64,000 bases of DNA from Henricia sp. BOLD:AAB3569 (GCA_037783545.1 JBBELK010000517.1:1240001-1304000); one strand, 5' to 3'; positions 1-11,291 are shown, counted from the first letter of the stretch. Made by a program: numbers and translations. The notes: a model not told the origin generated them from the sequence alone.

Positions 1-2999
1 TAAGCTTACTTGTTATCAAGATGGTAATGGTAGTAATCATCTTGTGAAATTATTTTGTCTGAATTGCCCCCATTCATGAGAAAAATGACAAAATTATTTG
101 AATGTAGGCCTTTGGAGCCATTCATTACTACATCTATGTGGCTGAAATTTCTACAGGGTAATTCTCTCGACCTATGCTTTTAATTACCAGAGGAAATCAT
201 GCCGTTTGTAACAGTTTACCAAACAAGTATACTACCTTTTAAGCACGTCGCTACCGTGAAATAATAGCGGTAAAGTTAGCACAACTTATCTGCTGCAGCG
301 CCCCTAAACTAAATCGGTGTTCACATTATTGCGGAAAAACCACGCTTGTTCTCATCAGTAGCATAAATGCCAATAAACTCCTGCATTTCCGCACTGAACT
401 AAAAACAACATTGTTCAGGTCAAGCTTCATGGAGTAACTTTCTTCACACGCATCTGAACAGTATTTCACTGGAAATTGCGCTTTACAAATGACAATTTCA
501 TTCATTCATAGCAGAACACGTTAGTGGAATTTTCCATTTGGGGAAGACCTGCGACTCACTTGGAGCTTCTCTGATTTCTCATTAGCTACGCATTGGAAAG
601 GTCGGCAAGGCACACGCAAAGCCTCCTTTCAGCGTTTGCCCTTAACTTTTTTTCCAACTGGCCACCAGGACCAGTTGGCTTAAGTTTTGACTGGCCCGTT
701 GACGTTTCAAGTGGCCCGATTCAAATTTCAATTCTGGTTGTTCATTTTACACACAGTCGATCTTTCAATGTTCGCAATAAACACATTTAAGTGAATAAAC
801 TAGAAAAATTTAATAGTCATATGGTTCTCCCCAGTACAAGTTTGAAAATGTGTGGTGAATGTTTGAGCTATTCTTGAGTCTTAAAAAAGGCTCTTTTGTT
901 ACAAACTCTCACAGATGCATGTTTTTGTGCACATTTAAATATTTTTACTAACAAAATAAAAAAGAATTGGGCAGGAAGCATTTATAAATTTGAAAGCCTA
1001 TTGCAAAAAGTTTGTGGAGGCCGACTAAAAAAAAATCCTATGAATATTTGTCCAATATGAATGGATTTATCCACAGATTGTATTTTCACCTTCTGGGAGT
1101 CAATAAGCTGCAATCTTACAAATTTCACATGTACGGCATGTGTCTGTTTTAATTCAACTGGACAGCCGGACCATTTGGGGAGGCTTTCTAGCTGGCCCAA
1201 GACGATTTCAACTGTCATTTGGCCAACGGACCAGTGCTAATTCGAACGCTGCCTTTCCGCGAAATGTGAACACCGCTTTCAAAGACTGGCACGCATGAAC
1301 CACTGGTGCCACGCCGGTGGTCCATGCGTCAACCCTCGCCCATTCAAGGGTCTACACATTCAGTGTTTATTAAAACGTTTAAGTTAGTACTGATACATGA
1401 CTGTTCAAAACACGTTATCCGATGACACCTGCCACATGACATTTGGGATCTGCTGAGTCGACCAGCCTTACCGCCTGTTGGCCACACCTATCCAGTAAAA
1501 TTGCGTTTACCCACCACTCAACCCCCATGGTGACAGTGGTCAATTTCATCACTGACTGTATCACACACGTTTTGTACTGACTGCATTTTGGGTCATTGCA
1601 AATATTGTTTTTAATCATTTCCCAGAATGGCTTATGCACATAAAGAGGAATATCCGTTAACTATAAAAAATAAAAAATTAATTTTTGTTTTTGTTAAATA
1701 TTTAAAAATATATATATAGATGCAGTTGGCTGTTAAAAATCCATATATTTATGATGTACTGTCAAAGTACACAAACATATTACAAACAAATTGTGCACAC
1801 TCATCATTTTAAATCTCCAGATGCCATATTTTTTTTAAAGTTTACCTCATATCAAATAACTTCATAGGGCATTGGTACTGTACCATTGCTCTGATCACTT
1901 TGAGTAAAGGCCTGTCCGCATTGGACTTCTTGGGGGAAAACTTAGCGAGACGATGGGTGCTTTTCCAATTTTAAGTCAAATGCGGACAGCCTGCAAACTT
2001 CTGCCCAGGAAAAGTGACCAGGGAACTTTTCCTGAGACGAAAAGTCCAACGCGGACACGGCAAGTCGGTAAAAGCGCTCTGAAAGCATTACGTCCAGGCC
2101 GTGAAAGTCCAATGCGGACACGGCTTCAGATTTTCTGTAACAACTCATCCAAATTTTGGGTTGGTGTAAATGATACACTGGGCTTTGAAAATGTCTTGAA
2201 GGCCCTGTAGATGATCTGTATTTGAGCGATTCTGCAAATAAAACCATTATAAATCAAAAGAAAGATATCAACAAACTCATCCGAAGAAATTTCAGCTTTG
2301 TCAAATGTACCACGTTTAAAAAAACCATGAAAATCCATATGCGTTTTCCTGGTCTTGGCGGGGTGTTTCAAATATTCGTTCTCAGTTGATCGGGTACTAT
2401 GTGGCTTGCGTCATGCACTCTGTGGCGCACATCATATACTGCGTGTGTGCGCGATCCATAAAAATGCATAGCGTTGGAGCACGCACACGCAGTACACAGC
2501 GCCCATGCATTTTGGACCGCGTAGATGCGAACCAAAAATAAGTAAATCGTTTGCAAACGATCTAAATAATTTTATCTTTACGGATTATTTTCTGGTAAAA
2601 TTATATCATTTTGAGCGGAAACCTTTCATTGGGTAGTTGCTATTAATTCAATCTTTACTTTCAGAACTTTTCCCCTGTAAACTCGTAGATAACTTTTTGG
2701 GTTCATTGCAAATGATCCACTGGGCCTTTAACTCTTAGATTATATTATCTTGCAGAACAAATTTGTGTCGCAACCTGTGTCCTAAGACACCTAATGTGTG
2801 TCATAACTAATACATTTTATCTTTCAAAATTTCACTGTTAAAAAAAATTACCTCTCAAAAGAGCTTGTTAAGAAACTGGAAATTTGTGCACTTCTTTTGC
2901 TTGTGGAAATGATGAAAAAGCAGATAAATCTTAATCCACTTTTCAAGTTTATTTGCATATACTATATGTTGCATTCATTGTGAAGTGTTGTTTGTTTTG
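1..2999. other. Non-coding stretch upstream of first visible Piezo exon
   Basis: No exon could be recognised here. It is presumably intron of the Piezo gene, because the exon at 3,003 begins in mid-protein. It carries one inverted-repeat element (630-1,251), a GTGTGCGCGC-rich imperfect palindrome near 2,390-2,520, and a short motif near 2,700-2,725 (ATTGCAAATGATCCACTGGG) that recurs near 28,506. Short open frames here have no family resemblance. Confidence 0.6.
630..1251. mobile_element. TIR element, CAGCGTT family, copy 1
   Basis: The element begins CAGCGTTTGCCC and ends in CGAACGCTG, so its ends are inverted repeats of CAGCGTT. The same 622-bp sequence recurs at 40,863-42,129, with an extra block of about 630 bp in that copy. 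No transposase-like frame is visible, so it is a non-autonomous DNA transposon. The flanks (TCCTTT and CCTTTC) give no clean target duplication. Confidence 0.7.
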
Positions 3000-3002
3000 T
3001 AG

Positions 3003-3095
3003 TCATTGTTTCAGTCTTCGGCTCGCGATATCAATCTTAATGCTTTGACGGAAAAGGAGTATGACAAGTTGATCAAGGATTACGGCAGCGATCTG
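3003..3095 (+). CDS. Piezo: Piezo exon a (start of cap domain)
   Basis: Encodes 31 residues including ALTEKEYDKLIKDYGSDL, in phase 0 at both ends, with donor CTG|GTGAGT. Two in-frame acceptors lie 12 bp apart: TTTTGTAG before 3003 and GTTTCAG before 3015. The first is preferred because it keeps the SLFQ residues that align with the vertebrate protein. Confidence 0.88.
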
Positions 3096-6000
3096 GTGAG
3101 TATATGCCTATCAACAGTGAATTCACATTGCACAAACAGTTAAAACAAATCTGTACCCAAGACATCGTGTTGAACAAGTGCAACCTGTAAATATATGTCG
3201 TACAAAGAACAAGAGATATAACCCACTGAAAAGCAGATAAAAGCTCTGCAAAGAATTGCTGACATTTTGTCGGAAAACTGGGCAAAGAATGATGTTTTTG
3301 CGTACAATTTATTTTTCAAGATGGAACTGGTCCTATTATAATTAATTTTACTGTTTTATGTACAATTTTGTTACTGTATTAACATTTCTACTAGGGTATA
3401 GGCTAATTTAAAATTTAAATTTAATAAATCATGACTAAATCACTATCAGTCAATTAATATTCGATATTCGATCGAAAATTTGGTTGGAATATTTGAATAG
3501 TATTAAAATTAATCAAATTGACCCAGCATTATACACCCCTTGCACCGGCGGCCATGACGGGGGGCAGATTTTCATATTTAAATGATGTGACAATAGATCC
3601 ACAAAGTGCCTACTCGTGTAGGACGCACGGTGACAATGGCCGCCCGCCTATTGCTGAGCAGCCTGTTTATACAGGGCATGATTTTGAATTTGTTATTTTG
3701 AAACTCCCCTAATAATAATAATATTTTAGTGTTCACTGTCATTGTTTGTGTTAATCTAACCAGTCTGCAGTGACGTTCCTGAAGGGTTTTAAACCTGAGG
3801 ACATTGTGGTAGCGACAGTCAGTGGCAGTTCTCTCTTAGCCTGGGACGTCAGTCCACCTGGCAGGGACAGTTTAGAGAAGGCGCTGGAAAGCAACACCAG
3901 ACTGGATTTCCGCTTCTCCTATACAGTCAGAAGGTTGGTCAAAGCTTGGTGTTTGAAATTAATCTAGGTGTGGAGGACTTTGTGTTAAAAAGTCCCGTTA
4001 CATTATTTGCAGTGACCTGAACTTTACTTGGAGTTTACAAGAAAAACAATGGTAAAAAACAACACATGATTTTTGTTTTACTGCGTAATATGATACCTTT
4101 GTGAGAGAAATTGCCAACTGAAAATGCTTTTTTAAATAATTGTCTGCAGTCAATTTTTTACCATTCATTCTACACATTCTAAAGTATTACTGATATTTTG
4201 CCAAAAGTGAAAGACGGAAAAACAGTCAGTGAGTCACTGACGTCAATATGCATGTCGGAATACAAAAATTGCATGTATGGTGGGAGTCTCTAGTGTGACT
4301 GCGTTAATTTGCATATTTACATTAATTTGCATATTTACAATAATTTACAAAAACTTGCATTAAGTTAAGCTCATGTAAAGATTGACGTCTGAAACCAATT
4401 TGCTTATCAGTTATTCTGACCAACTGCAACAGTTGATTCCAATAAACCGATCCTGTAAGCTCCGGCCATTTTGGAATTGACCAATCACAGCCTCAGGTTG
4501 AGGTAACCAAAAAGTGGATCTGCACAGAGCTACGGCGAAATGCAGCACAAGTGACGCATAATCACCATAAACATCATTTTTATCAGCGCAGACGACCCTA
4601 GCCGGTTTAAAACGGATTGTATAAGACTATCCTAATCTACTTTTAATCCCTTCATAAATGTGTTTTTGTGTAAATGGGAAAAACTCGCCAAAATTAGCTT
4701 GTCGTTTTGCTATGTTGTGCATTCACTGCGTTCTAGATGTGTCGATGTTTTTGTTCGATCGCTCGCGTTTCGCGTAATGCAGGCATGTTGTACGTGCACG
4801 CACACGACCGGATTGCTTTCGAGCGTGCAGTTTCTGTGAACGTGTGCGTGTTTCAATACGCGCTGACCAGGATGCTGACGCACGGCGCGGCCACGCTACT
4901 GCTACTGCCCAACATGTGTGGCATGTTGCTAGGCAATTTCTAAATGGGCGGAGCTTACTGGATCGGTCTGTTGTGGCAACCCAAGTCGCTCAATTGTTTC
5001 ATGCGCTAATTGGCTTCATAGCTCAAATTGGTAGGGCATCCGCACGTTAAGCAGATGTTTCGCGGTTTGAATCCCGGTGGAACTATACTTCACTGCATCC
5101 AGATTTCCCAAACTCATGGAGATTTGTCCACATTTCTATCAATTTATATAACCTCGGTGGCCCCTAATTCATAATACGTGAAAAAATATATATATATACA
5201 TTTTGTTTTCCTCTCTCTCTCTCTTTCAGAGAAACCGACAGCACCTTAGTAACTCCTGTCGTGGATGGCTACCGTCAGTTTCCGCTGAAGACGGACACTG
5301 ACCGTGGCCGTGCTATGAGAAAAGGCCTCGCTGAACAACTAGCCTCAGATGGTTCGCTTCCAGTGTATGTAGTCATTAGGCTTGCTCACAGTCGGTTTTA
5401 GCATGGTCCCTCCTCGAATTTTTAGCCACCCTGCTATAAACATTTTCTTACTTAATCACAATTTTATGAAGTAATTTTACAAAAGAAATGGCATTTATAA
5501 TCACTTATTTATAATCACTCTTTTGATTGTGCAGTGGCCTGCGCGATGATCTGTATATATGGGTAATTCCCAAAATTAGGGGTCCAAAATGTTTGGTGTC
5601 CCAGTTAGTACGACACTCTCTGCTTCAAAAATCACCACTTATGACCACAAATTCTCATTAATGGACTGTGGCCTGTGATTATAGGGGGCAGCATAATTTT
5701 CTTCTATATTTTGTTTTCTGATTCCTGAAAAATATTCAAAACAAAAGACCACAAAGGCTTATAATTTGTTCAATGGTATTGAATAGGAGTTTGGTGTCTC
5801 GGGTTACCTACATGTACGCCAATGAAAATTAGCTGTAGAATGAGTTTGCATTAACCTTCTACACACACACACATTAAATTGAAGTGGCATTTGTTAAAAT
5901 AAAAATAATTATTTTCTACTGGGAAATCACTTTCAATCATTAAAAACACTTGGAAATCTTAAAAAGCATGTCACACTTTTGGAACCCTAATTTTGGGAAT

Positions 6001-9000
6001 TACCCATATACACAAGTTATTTCCTTCCTTTCTGTATTCGCCATAACCGTGTATAGATTTCACACTGTTCTTCCCACCAAATTCCACCAACGAACTTCCT
6101 GTGTAGTGTGTATTAGATATGCAGATGTTTTCAAGAAAACTACTACCTACGTGAGTCTTTCCACGGTAAAGTGGGCATTTTGGCAACACAGACCATATTT
6201 CTCAAAATAAAAGAAATAAGTTTGTTGTTCTGAAGAGATAACCGGGACAGCCTAAAATGTAACACAAGTGTCTGTCCTGGTTACGATCGTATATTTGAAA
6301 TTTATACACATGGTTTTTAGAAAAGCATGTTGTCACACTACAGTATGACCGGCCAAGTCCGACATTGTACAAGTCGGCAAATCGCCTAAGTCGGCCGTCT
6401 ACTATGCATTTCCATTTAAATGTTTGTTTCTAAGTAGGCATTTGTAAGTCGTCATTTCGCCCAGGTCGGAATGTTATTCTCGGTCCATTTCAACAAAATG
6501 CAATACAAAATCCTTTGTGTAAGTCTGCACATTAAACAAACCACACAATGGCATCGATTTCCTTCCCTGCGGTTTTCAAGAAGTGTTGAGTGAAAAGACA
6601 AACACTGCTTAAATGACATCTGTTTATTGGCACACGGGGACCTTGTGGTCGCCAGTGTATCGGTTTCATGTTACAGCCAGGCCATGTGTGAGATTGCGTG
6701 CACTCAAAAAGGGGTTTCCCCACTTCGCATCGTGCGCACCTCAATACCAGTACGCCCTCTAGGCCTGCGCACTTTCCATTTTGGGGGTCGCCATAATGAA
6801 TGATGCATGTACATGTAGAACTTCACACGTGCTCGCTCACGCGCGTATTTAGCGTGTCCATAAAAACACGATCCAGTGTTAAAAATCAGTGCTACGATGT
6901 TGACATAAATCAAGGATTTCGTTGCTGGAATCGACCCCAGAAACAAGGAGATTAAACTAAGGTAAATCGAAGCCTCCTTGCTGCAATATGCATAGGCCAT
7001 TCATGTAACATTGTGTAAGTCGGCAAAATTACAACCTACGGCAGATGTCGGCTTTCGCGTAAGTCGGCACAAATTTTTGGGTCCCAAGAGTGCCAACTTA
7101 ACCGGAGTTTACTGTATTTGTAACCCTTTTTGGGCCTAAGTTATCTCTTTAGAACAACTTAAACTTATTTCTTTTATTTTGAGACCAGACAAAGGTATTT
7201 CCTTGAAAATATGGTCTGTGTTGCCAGAATGCCCCCTTTACTGTGGAAAGACCCACATGTATGTTCATGGTTAGATATGACGGTGGCTTTTCTTAATATC
7301 TTTGATGAAACCCTATGAAGATTTTTAGCATTTTTTTAATTTGTTGGTATAAATTGTACTTTTTTCTAATCTACAGAACGATTTTCGAAGCCTATCCTGG
7401 TTTTATGAGAGTTCCAGCCAAGGGCAACGTAATACCAGCCAACAAACTTCTTAAATGTAAGTGACTGTAAACGCTCTCGGAACCAAAATAGGCCCCCGGA
7501 TCAGACCCCGAGGATTTGGTCTCGAAACCCGAGCTCGGGATCAGTTTGGGGTTGATAAGCAGTTAATCTTTACTGCAGCTGCTCCACAGCCGCTGCGGGA
7601 GAAAAGCCCGCGAAATTCAAGCGGCCTTGCACATGGTTCTGTACATGCACACATTTGACTGCAACTTCTGGCACCGCGCTCGAGATCAACTACAGAATGT
7701 AAATGCGGCACGCCAAATAATTGCAGTTAACACTGACGCATTATTATCAGGGGATTGATCTTGATCCCGAGGACGGGACCAGTGTAAACACGGAATATAA
7801 GTATTGGCAAAGTGACCATTGCCAATACATTTAAACATTGATAATAAGAGCACTGTTTAATACAACATTCTGCTTATAACAATGAACATTTTAGCTCCCA
7901 ACTTGTTTTTCTTCATCATTTTCATTCCTGATAATACAAGATTCCTGTTATAACAAGATAATTGCTAAGAGGTTTGATTGTATTTGCAAAAGCTGCATAC
8001 ACAAAGTTAAAAGGCACAGGCTCGTCGGCAATGTGCGTGTGCGTGCGCGCGCGCCACGAAATATGCAGCTCCATAACAAAGGCATGGAGCTGCGTATTTC
8101 GTGGCACGAATTTGGCGCGTGTGCATTGCTGAAGTGCCTTTAAGGGCCCATGATTAGAGATTTTTTGGGATTTTTATCAATGAAATCTATGCTATAAAAC
8201 TACTTTAATCAGTTAGTCATAAACGTCCTATTTGGAGCTTGTTTTGGAGGTTTAAACAAAGGATTTTAGCTTTTATGCTAATGTGAATATACAGTAAACC
8301 TTGCATTAGTCGGATACGTGTATGTCGGATTTTCACTTATTCCGGACAAAATCGCTTGGAACATTTGATTTCGTATGTTAATCCTAATAAAAATCATCAC
8401 TTAAAGATAGTATACATGATTGGTAAACTGTTACAAATAGTTTTATCCCCCTGCGTGATTGAAGATATGCATGATTAGCAAAAACCACCTCCGTACTTCG
8501 TCTAACTTTTGAGAAAACAGTAAAAAAAGGGTTTGCAGTCATTTCGTTCCAAAACCACTTCGCCCTGAACCATGGCCTGTGCACGAAGTGTTTTGGGGGT
8601 GAAGTAGCATTTGGGCGATGTAGTGTTTGGACAAAGTGATTTGGGGGCGAAATGCAATTGGGACGAATTGAATTTTCGTCTCATGAGACAAAAACTAATT
8701 GTTTTACTCGTTTCTCAAAGACTATATCACTTTAGACCAAACCATTTCAGGGGAAGTTTTCTACAGTCATCATGTTTATATTGTGTAAGTTAGGTGTAAA
8801 TCTGTGAACATTTTTGATTTTCGAGATACCAATCATGTATACTGCCTTTAAGTCGGATCGCGTAAGTCAGATAGATTTGTGCTTATCTCGGACTCATCAA
8901 TCTAGAACGTTTGTTCAATTCCTTTGTGTTTTACCTCTTTTAAGTCAGATTGACGAAAGTTGACATGTTCATAATCCATCCTATGCAGCAAAGACTAGGC

Positions 9001-11291
9001 ATAAAGTTGTTTAGCAAGTCATCATGGGCCCTTTAACACTTTAAACCAATTTGTTTCCCAACAATATAAACTTGCTTTTCAATATGCCAAGCACCAATTT
9101 CATAAAACCTGTAAGCATGAGTTTTCTGCCTTATCAGTGCACTAATAAAGAGGAATTAAATGTTTAGTAAAATGAAAATGATCAACCAGCTGGTGTTTTA
9201 CACAAATCAAAGAATCAAACTTCTGCAGACAAAGAGGCAAACTCAAATTTGTTTTTATTTCAGAGAGAAGCGACCTTTTTTCTACTTAAAAACATTCTTG
9301 ACAGGCTTGCTGTTCAAAAGGTTTAGTTTCCTAACTAGTTGTGACGTGTTTGTTTAACAGCTCCAAAGGATTTCTCAAACATCACCTTGAGGCTCGAGTC
9401 TGGCCTTATCGCCAATACCACAGGGGAACGTGAATGGTGGGTGGTCGACGAAGGCGAGGACATGGTGATCTATACCTTCAATGATCGCGTTGCGTCCGAT
9501 CTGTTTGCACCGCTCGCTGGCTACGGGTATGTATTACAGGAATTAGCGTATAACATTTGCATATTGGCTAGTGTCCTAAATTCCTCACTTTCAAATGGCA
9601 GTGCAGTTTATAAAGACACATACCAAGGTTGTGATGACTCGGACTCGAGACTCGAACCTCAAATGACTTGACTTGACCGGAGACTCGAACCTCAAATGAC
9701 TTGACTTGACTTTCGACTCGAACCTAACCTAACCTGACCTGACTTGACTTGACTTGACTTGAGACTCGAACCTCAAATGACTTGACTTGACTTGACTTGA
9801 GACTCGAACCTCAAATGACTTGACTTGACCTGAGACTCGAACCTCAAATGACATGACTTGACTCAGAATTTTTGACTTGCGTCTGCCAAAAAAAAAATAG
9901 ACCTTCATGCATTTTGTCATTTTTGGGACCAAGTTGTATTCCAGCACTAAAGAAACCTTGGCCAGAGCAACTTGAATGTGAGTTTCTGCATTTAGACTCA
10001 TTTTCAAATTAGCTTGAACAAAATAACTTGACTTGACCCAACTTGACCAATATGCCCGACTTAAATTGACTTGGGACTCGAAGGCAGTTTGATTTGACTT
10101 GACCTGGGACTCGAGCAGAGGGAGACTCGTTACAACCCTGTCGCATACTATGTTATTGTTGCTATGTTGTGCACGCCATTGCTAAGCAACAAACAGTCTG
10201 GTTGCTTTATGCTATTCTCTCCTACGGTGAACACGGTATTGATTCTGTACTTCACACCTGCCACAAGCACCACATAGCAATAAAATATTAGTCTGGTCAA
10301 GTGGATGTAAAAGAAAGAAAGTCAGTACATCAAAGACTAATCGTGTGGTTCTGTCTTCCTAGTTTGCATTTGGCACTCATCGACCTATCACTTTGGAATC
10401 GCTTTTAAGACAGTTCTGCTTGAGTGATTCCCTACGGGTCCAAAAGGACCTTTGATTCCCACAGTAATGAAATGTGACATTTCCTGTTTCTGTGAGAATC
10501 CTGTAGTCAAGGGCTCCAATTAAACCAATTTTGTTTTGTTTTCAACACGATTGAACCTGTGTGGGATGAGCTGACCTCTGGAGGTACACGTCTTAAAAAC
10601 ATCCCTAGAAGTGCAGGAGCTCCGGGAGACACCTCGGGCAGAGTGGCACACCCTGCCTCAGTGGCTCTCACAGGAGCTGGTGCATTCAGCCTTGCCACAA
10701 GATGTGTTCACACATTACCGACTGAGTTGAATTAGTAACATCTATCCTATATGTAACATCTGCCTCCTTGATTTTTCGGTCGGAGTATAATTTGTGTTAA
10801 GGTGCTGTCCAAAGTTGTCAATATTTTCACGGTTCTACAAAAGAGTAGGAAGGCGGAGGGGGAGTTGAGGGACACACAGGGCCCTACATGCACTGTAAAA
10901 TGTTGACATTTCGTGGTATGGTAACGACAAAAAATGTTGATAAGCGGTATATTTCAGGGGAGAGAGGTGGAAATTGACAACTTTGGATGCTCCCTAAACA
11001 AAATGTCTATTTCCCCTACCATTTTGTCTTCTACACAGTATCGTTGGCCTTTACGTCTCCCTGGTGTTGGTCGTGGGTAAGTTTGTGCGCATGATGTTCA
11101 GCGGCGTATCCACCAAGATCATGTTCAATGAGTTTCCCAACGTGGATCGTATTGTCAAGCTGTGCCTGGACATCTTCTTGGTGCGTGAATGCGGAGAGAT
11201 GAAACTGGAGGAAGACTTAACGGCCAAACTCATATTCCTGTATCGGTCGCCGGCAACGCTTATCGAGTTCACGCGCTACAAACGAGACTAA
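3003..11291 (+). CDS. Piezo: Piezo mechanosensitive channel, C-terminal six exons (partial gene)
   Basis: Piezo is the trimeric plasma-membrane cation channel opened by membrane tension. Six exons are seen: 3003-3095, 3764-3933, 5230-5364, 7377-7456, 9361-9526 and 11039-11291. All are bounded by AG/GT, with phases 0, 2, 2, 1 and 2 matching at each junction, and they give about 298 residues. The order follows vertebrate Piezo: extracellular cap (PEDIVVATVSGSS, DVSPPGRD, FEAYPGFMRVP, EWWVVDEGED), LFAPLAGYG, then the last (inner pore) helix (IVGLYVSLVLVVGKFVR) and the C-terminal domain (VDRIVKLCLDIFLVRE, AKLIFLYRSP) ending in TAA. The first roughly 2,000 residues must lie to the left of the window. 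Invertebrates commonly have one Piezo gene, so no number is assigned. Identification is from recalled family sequence, not a search. Confidence 0.95.
3527..3693. repeat. Short palindromic repeat, GCGGCCATGACAGGGGGCAG family
   Basis: Contains CACCGGCGGCCATGACGGGG, a central block with ATGATGTGACAATAGATCC, and a decayed inverted right arm. Related copies are at 17,285-17,428 (full palindrome) and 47,938-48,060. It is a MITE-like element with no coding content. Confidence 0.6.
3764..3933 (+). CDS. Piezo: Piezo exon b (cap domain core)
   Basis: Starts after AACCAG in phase 0 and ends AGAAG|GTTGGT in phase 2. It encodes FKPEDIVVATVSGSS and AWDVSPPGRD, then RLDFRFSYTVRR, which correspond position by position to the conserved cap segment of vertebrate Piezo1. 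Confidence 0.95.
4440..4973. mobile_element. TIR element, CAATAGACCG family, copy 1
   Basis: The left end CAATAAACCGATCCTGTAAG and the reverse complement of the right end, CAACAGACCGATCCAGTAAG, are near identical. Copies are at 56,468-57,067 and about 57,330-58,467. The interior is CpG-rich toward the right and carries no recognisable protein. It lies in the Piezo intron between exons b and c. Confidence 0.8.
5012..5084 (+). pseudogene. Degenerate tRNA-like sequence
   Basis: TAGCTCAAATTGGTAGGGC resembles a D-arm (A box) and GGTTTGAATCCC a T-arm (B box), at tRNA spacing. The acceptor stem does not pair and the T-stem has a mismatch, so this is a relic, probably the head of a SINE. Confidence 0.5.
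5230..5364 (+). CDS. Piezo: Piezo exon c (cap domain)
   Basis: The acceptor follows a long CT tract (CTCTCTCTTTCAG). The exon takes one base to complete Arg and ends CCAGT|GTATGT in phase 2. It encodes ETDSTLVTPVVDGYR and a basic stretch RGRAMRKGLAEQLA. It is the least conserved of the six exons; its place rests on phase and order. Confidence 0.88.
5561..6005. mobile_element. TIR element, GGGTAATTCCCAAAATTAGG family, copy 1
   Basis: Begins GGGTAATTCCCAAAATTAGG and ends with the inverted form CCTAATTTTGGGAATTACCC, between AT-rich TATAT/ATATA flanks. The second copy, 55,324-55,943, is the same except that it carries an inserted tRNA-like unit. Confidence 0.85.
6151..7256. mobile_element. Outer TIR element interrupted by a pogo-like element
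   Basis: The left arm (about 6,151-6,260) and right arm (about 7,130-7,256) are inverted copies sharing GTCTTTCCAC, GGCAACACAGACCATATTT, AAAATAAAAGAAATAAGTTT and AGAGATAAC. The interior is occupied by the element at 6,341-7,114. A related short palindrome with GGTCTTTCCACGCTAAT lies at 32,598-32,880. Confidence 0.75.
6341..7114. mobile_element. pogo/Tigger-like TIR element nested in the element at 6,151-7,256
   Basis: Ends CAGTATGACCGGCCAAGTCC and (inverted) CAGTAAACTCCGGTTAAGTT, flanked on both sides by TA, as expected of Tc1/mariner-superfamily insertions. Interior subterminal repeats of GTAAGTCGGCA occur near both ends. No transposase frame is visible. Confidence 0.75.
7377..7456 (+). CDS. 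Piezo: Piezo exon d (cap domain)
   Basis: Begins after AATCTACAG and ends AAAT|GTAAGT in phase 1. Encodes TIFEAYPGFMRVPAKGNVIP, matching the vertebrate segment with FPKYIRAP. A transposon-like repeat begins about 10 bp after the donor. Confidence 0.94.
7466..7793. mobile_element. TIR element, GTGTTTACACTGGTCCCGAG family, short copy
   Basis: Runs from GTAAACGCTCTCGGAACC to GGGACCAGTGTAAACACGG and is studded with the palindrome CCCGAGCTCGGG or variants. A longer copy in inverted order is at 31,037-32,024. No coding content. Confidence 0.7.
8007..8143. mobile_element. Hairpin MITE, AAGGCACAGGCTCGTC family, copy 1
   Basis: A near-perfect foldback: CACGAAATATGCAGCTCC on the left faces GGAGCTGCGTATTTCGTG on the right across a loop of about 15 bp, ending in GTGCCTTTAA. 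A cleaner copy is at 46,525-46,665. Confidence 0.85.
8401..8851. mobile_element. TIR element, TTAAAGGCAGTATACATGAT family, copy 1
   Basis: Left end TTAAAGATAGTATACATGAT and inverted right end TTAAAGGCAGTATACATGAT. The interior has runs of the type TTCGCCC/GGGGCGAA and TTTTGGGG. An inverted left-truncated copy is at 30,490-30,901, and a right half is at 58,468-58,619, directly before the LINE. A CAGTAAACCTTGCATTAGTC pogo-like fragment lies just to the left, near 8,292. Confidence 0.8.
9361..9526 (+). CDS. Piezo: Piezo exon e (end of cap, entry to last helix)
   Basis: Follows TGTTTAACAG and ends TACGG|GTATGT in phase 2. It encodes FSNITLRLESGL, EREWWVVDEGEDMVIYTF and LFAPLAGYG, matching the vertebrate EWWVIEL and FLAGYG landmarks before the last transmembrane helix. 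Confidence 0.96.
9624..10140. mobile_element. TIR element carrying a CTTGA-type minisatellite
   Basis: Ends CAAGGTTGTGATGACTC and (inverted) CAGGGTTGTAACGAGTC. Most of the interior is an irregular tandem array built from TTGACTTGAC and GAGACTCGAACCTCAAATGA. A shorter relative with the same end type lies at 18,462-18,672. It lies in the last Piezo intron. Confidence 0.7.
10143..10312. repeat. Dispersed repeat, paired with 32,930-33,107
   Basis: Shares GTGCACGCCA, GGTTGCTTTATG, ACGGTGAACACGGTATTG, CACACCTGCCAC and TTAGTCTGGTCAAGTGGA with the copy just upstream of the TRIM gene. Not coding. Confidence 0.75.
11039..11291 (+). CDS. Piezo: Piezo terminal exon (last transmembrane helix and C-terminal domain)
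   Basis: Begins after TTCTACACAG, completing the Gly codon of the previous exon, and runs 83 codons to TAA. IVGLYVSLVLVVGKFVR is the pore-lining last helix. The cytosolic domain carries FNEFPNVDRIVKLC, DIFLVRECGEM and AKLIFLYRSPATLIEFTR, almost invariant in Piezo proteins. The reading frame ends within a few residues of the vertebrate C-terminus. Confidence 0.97.
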
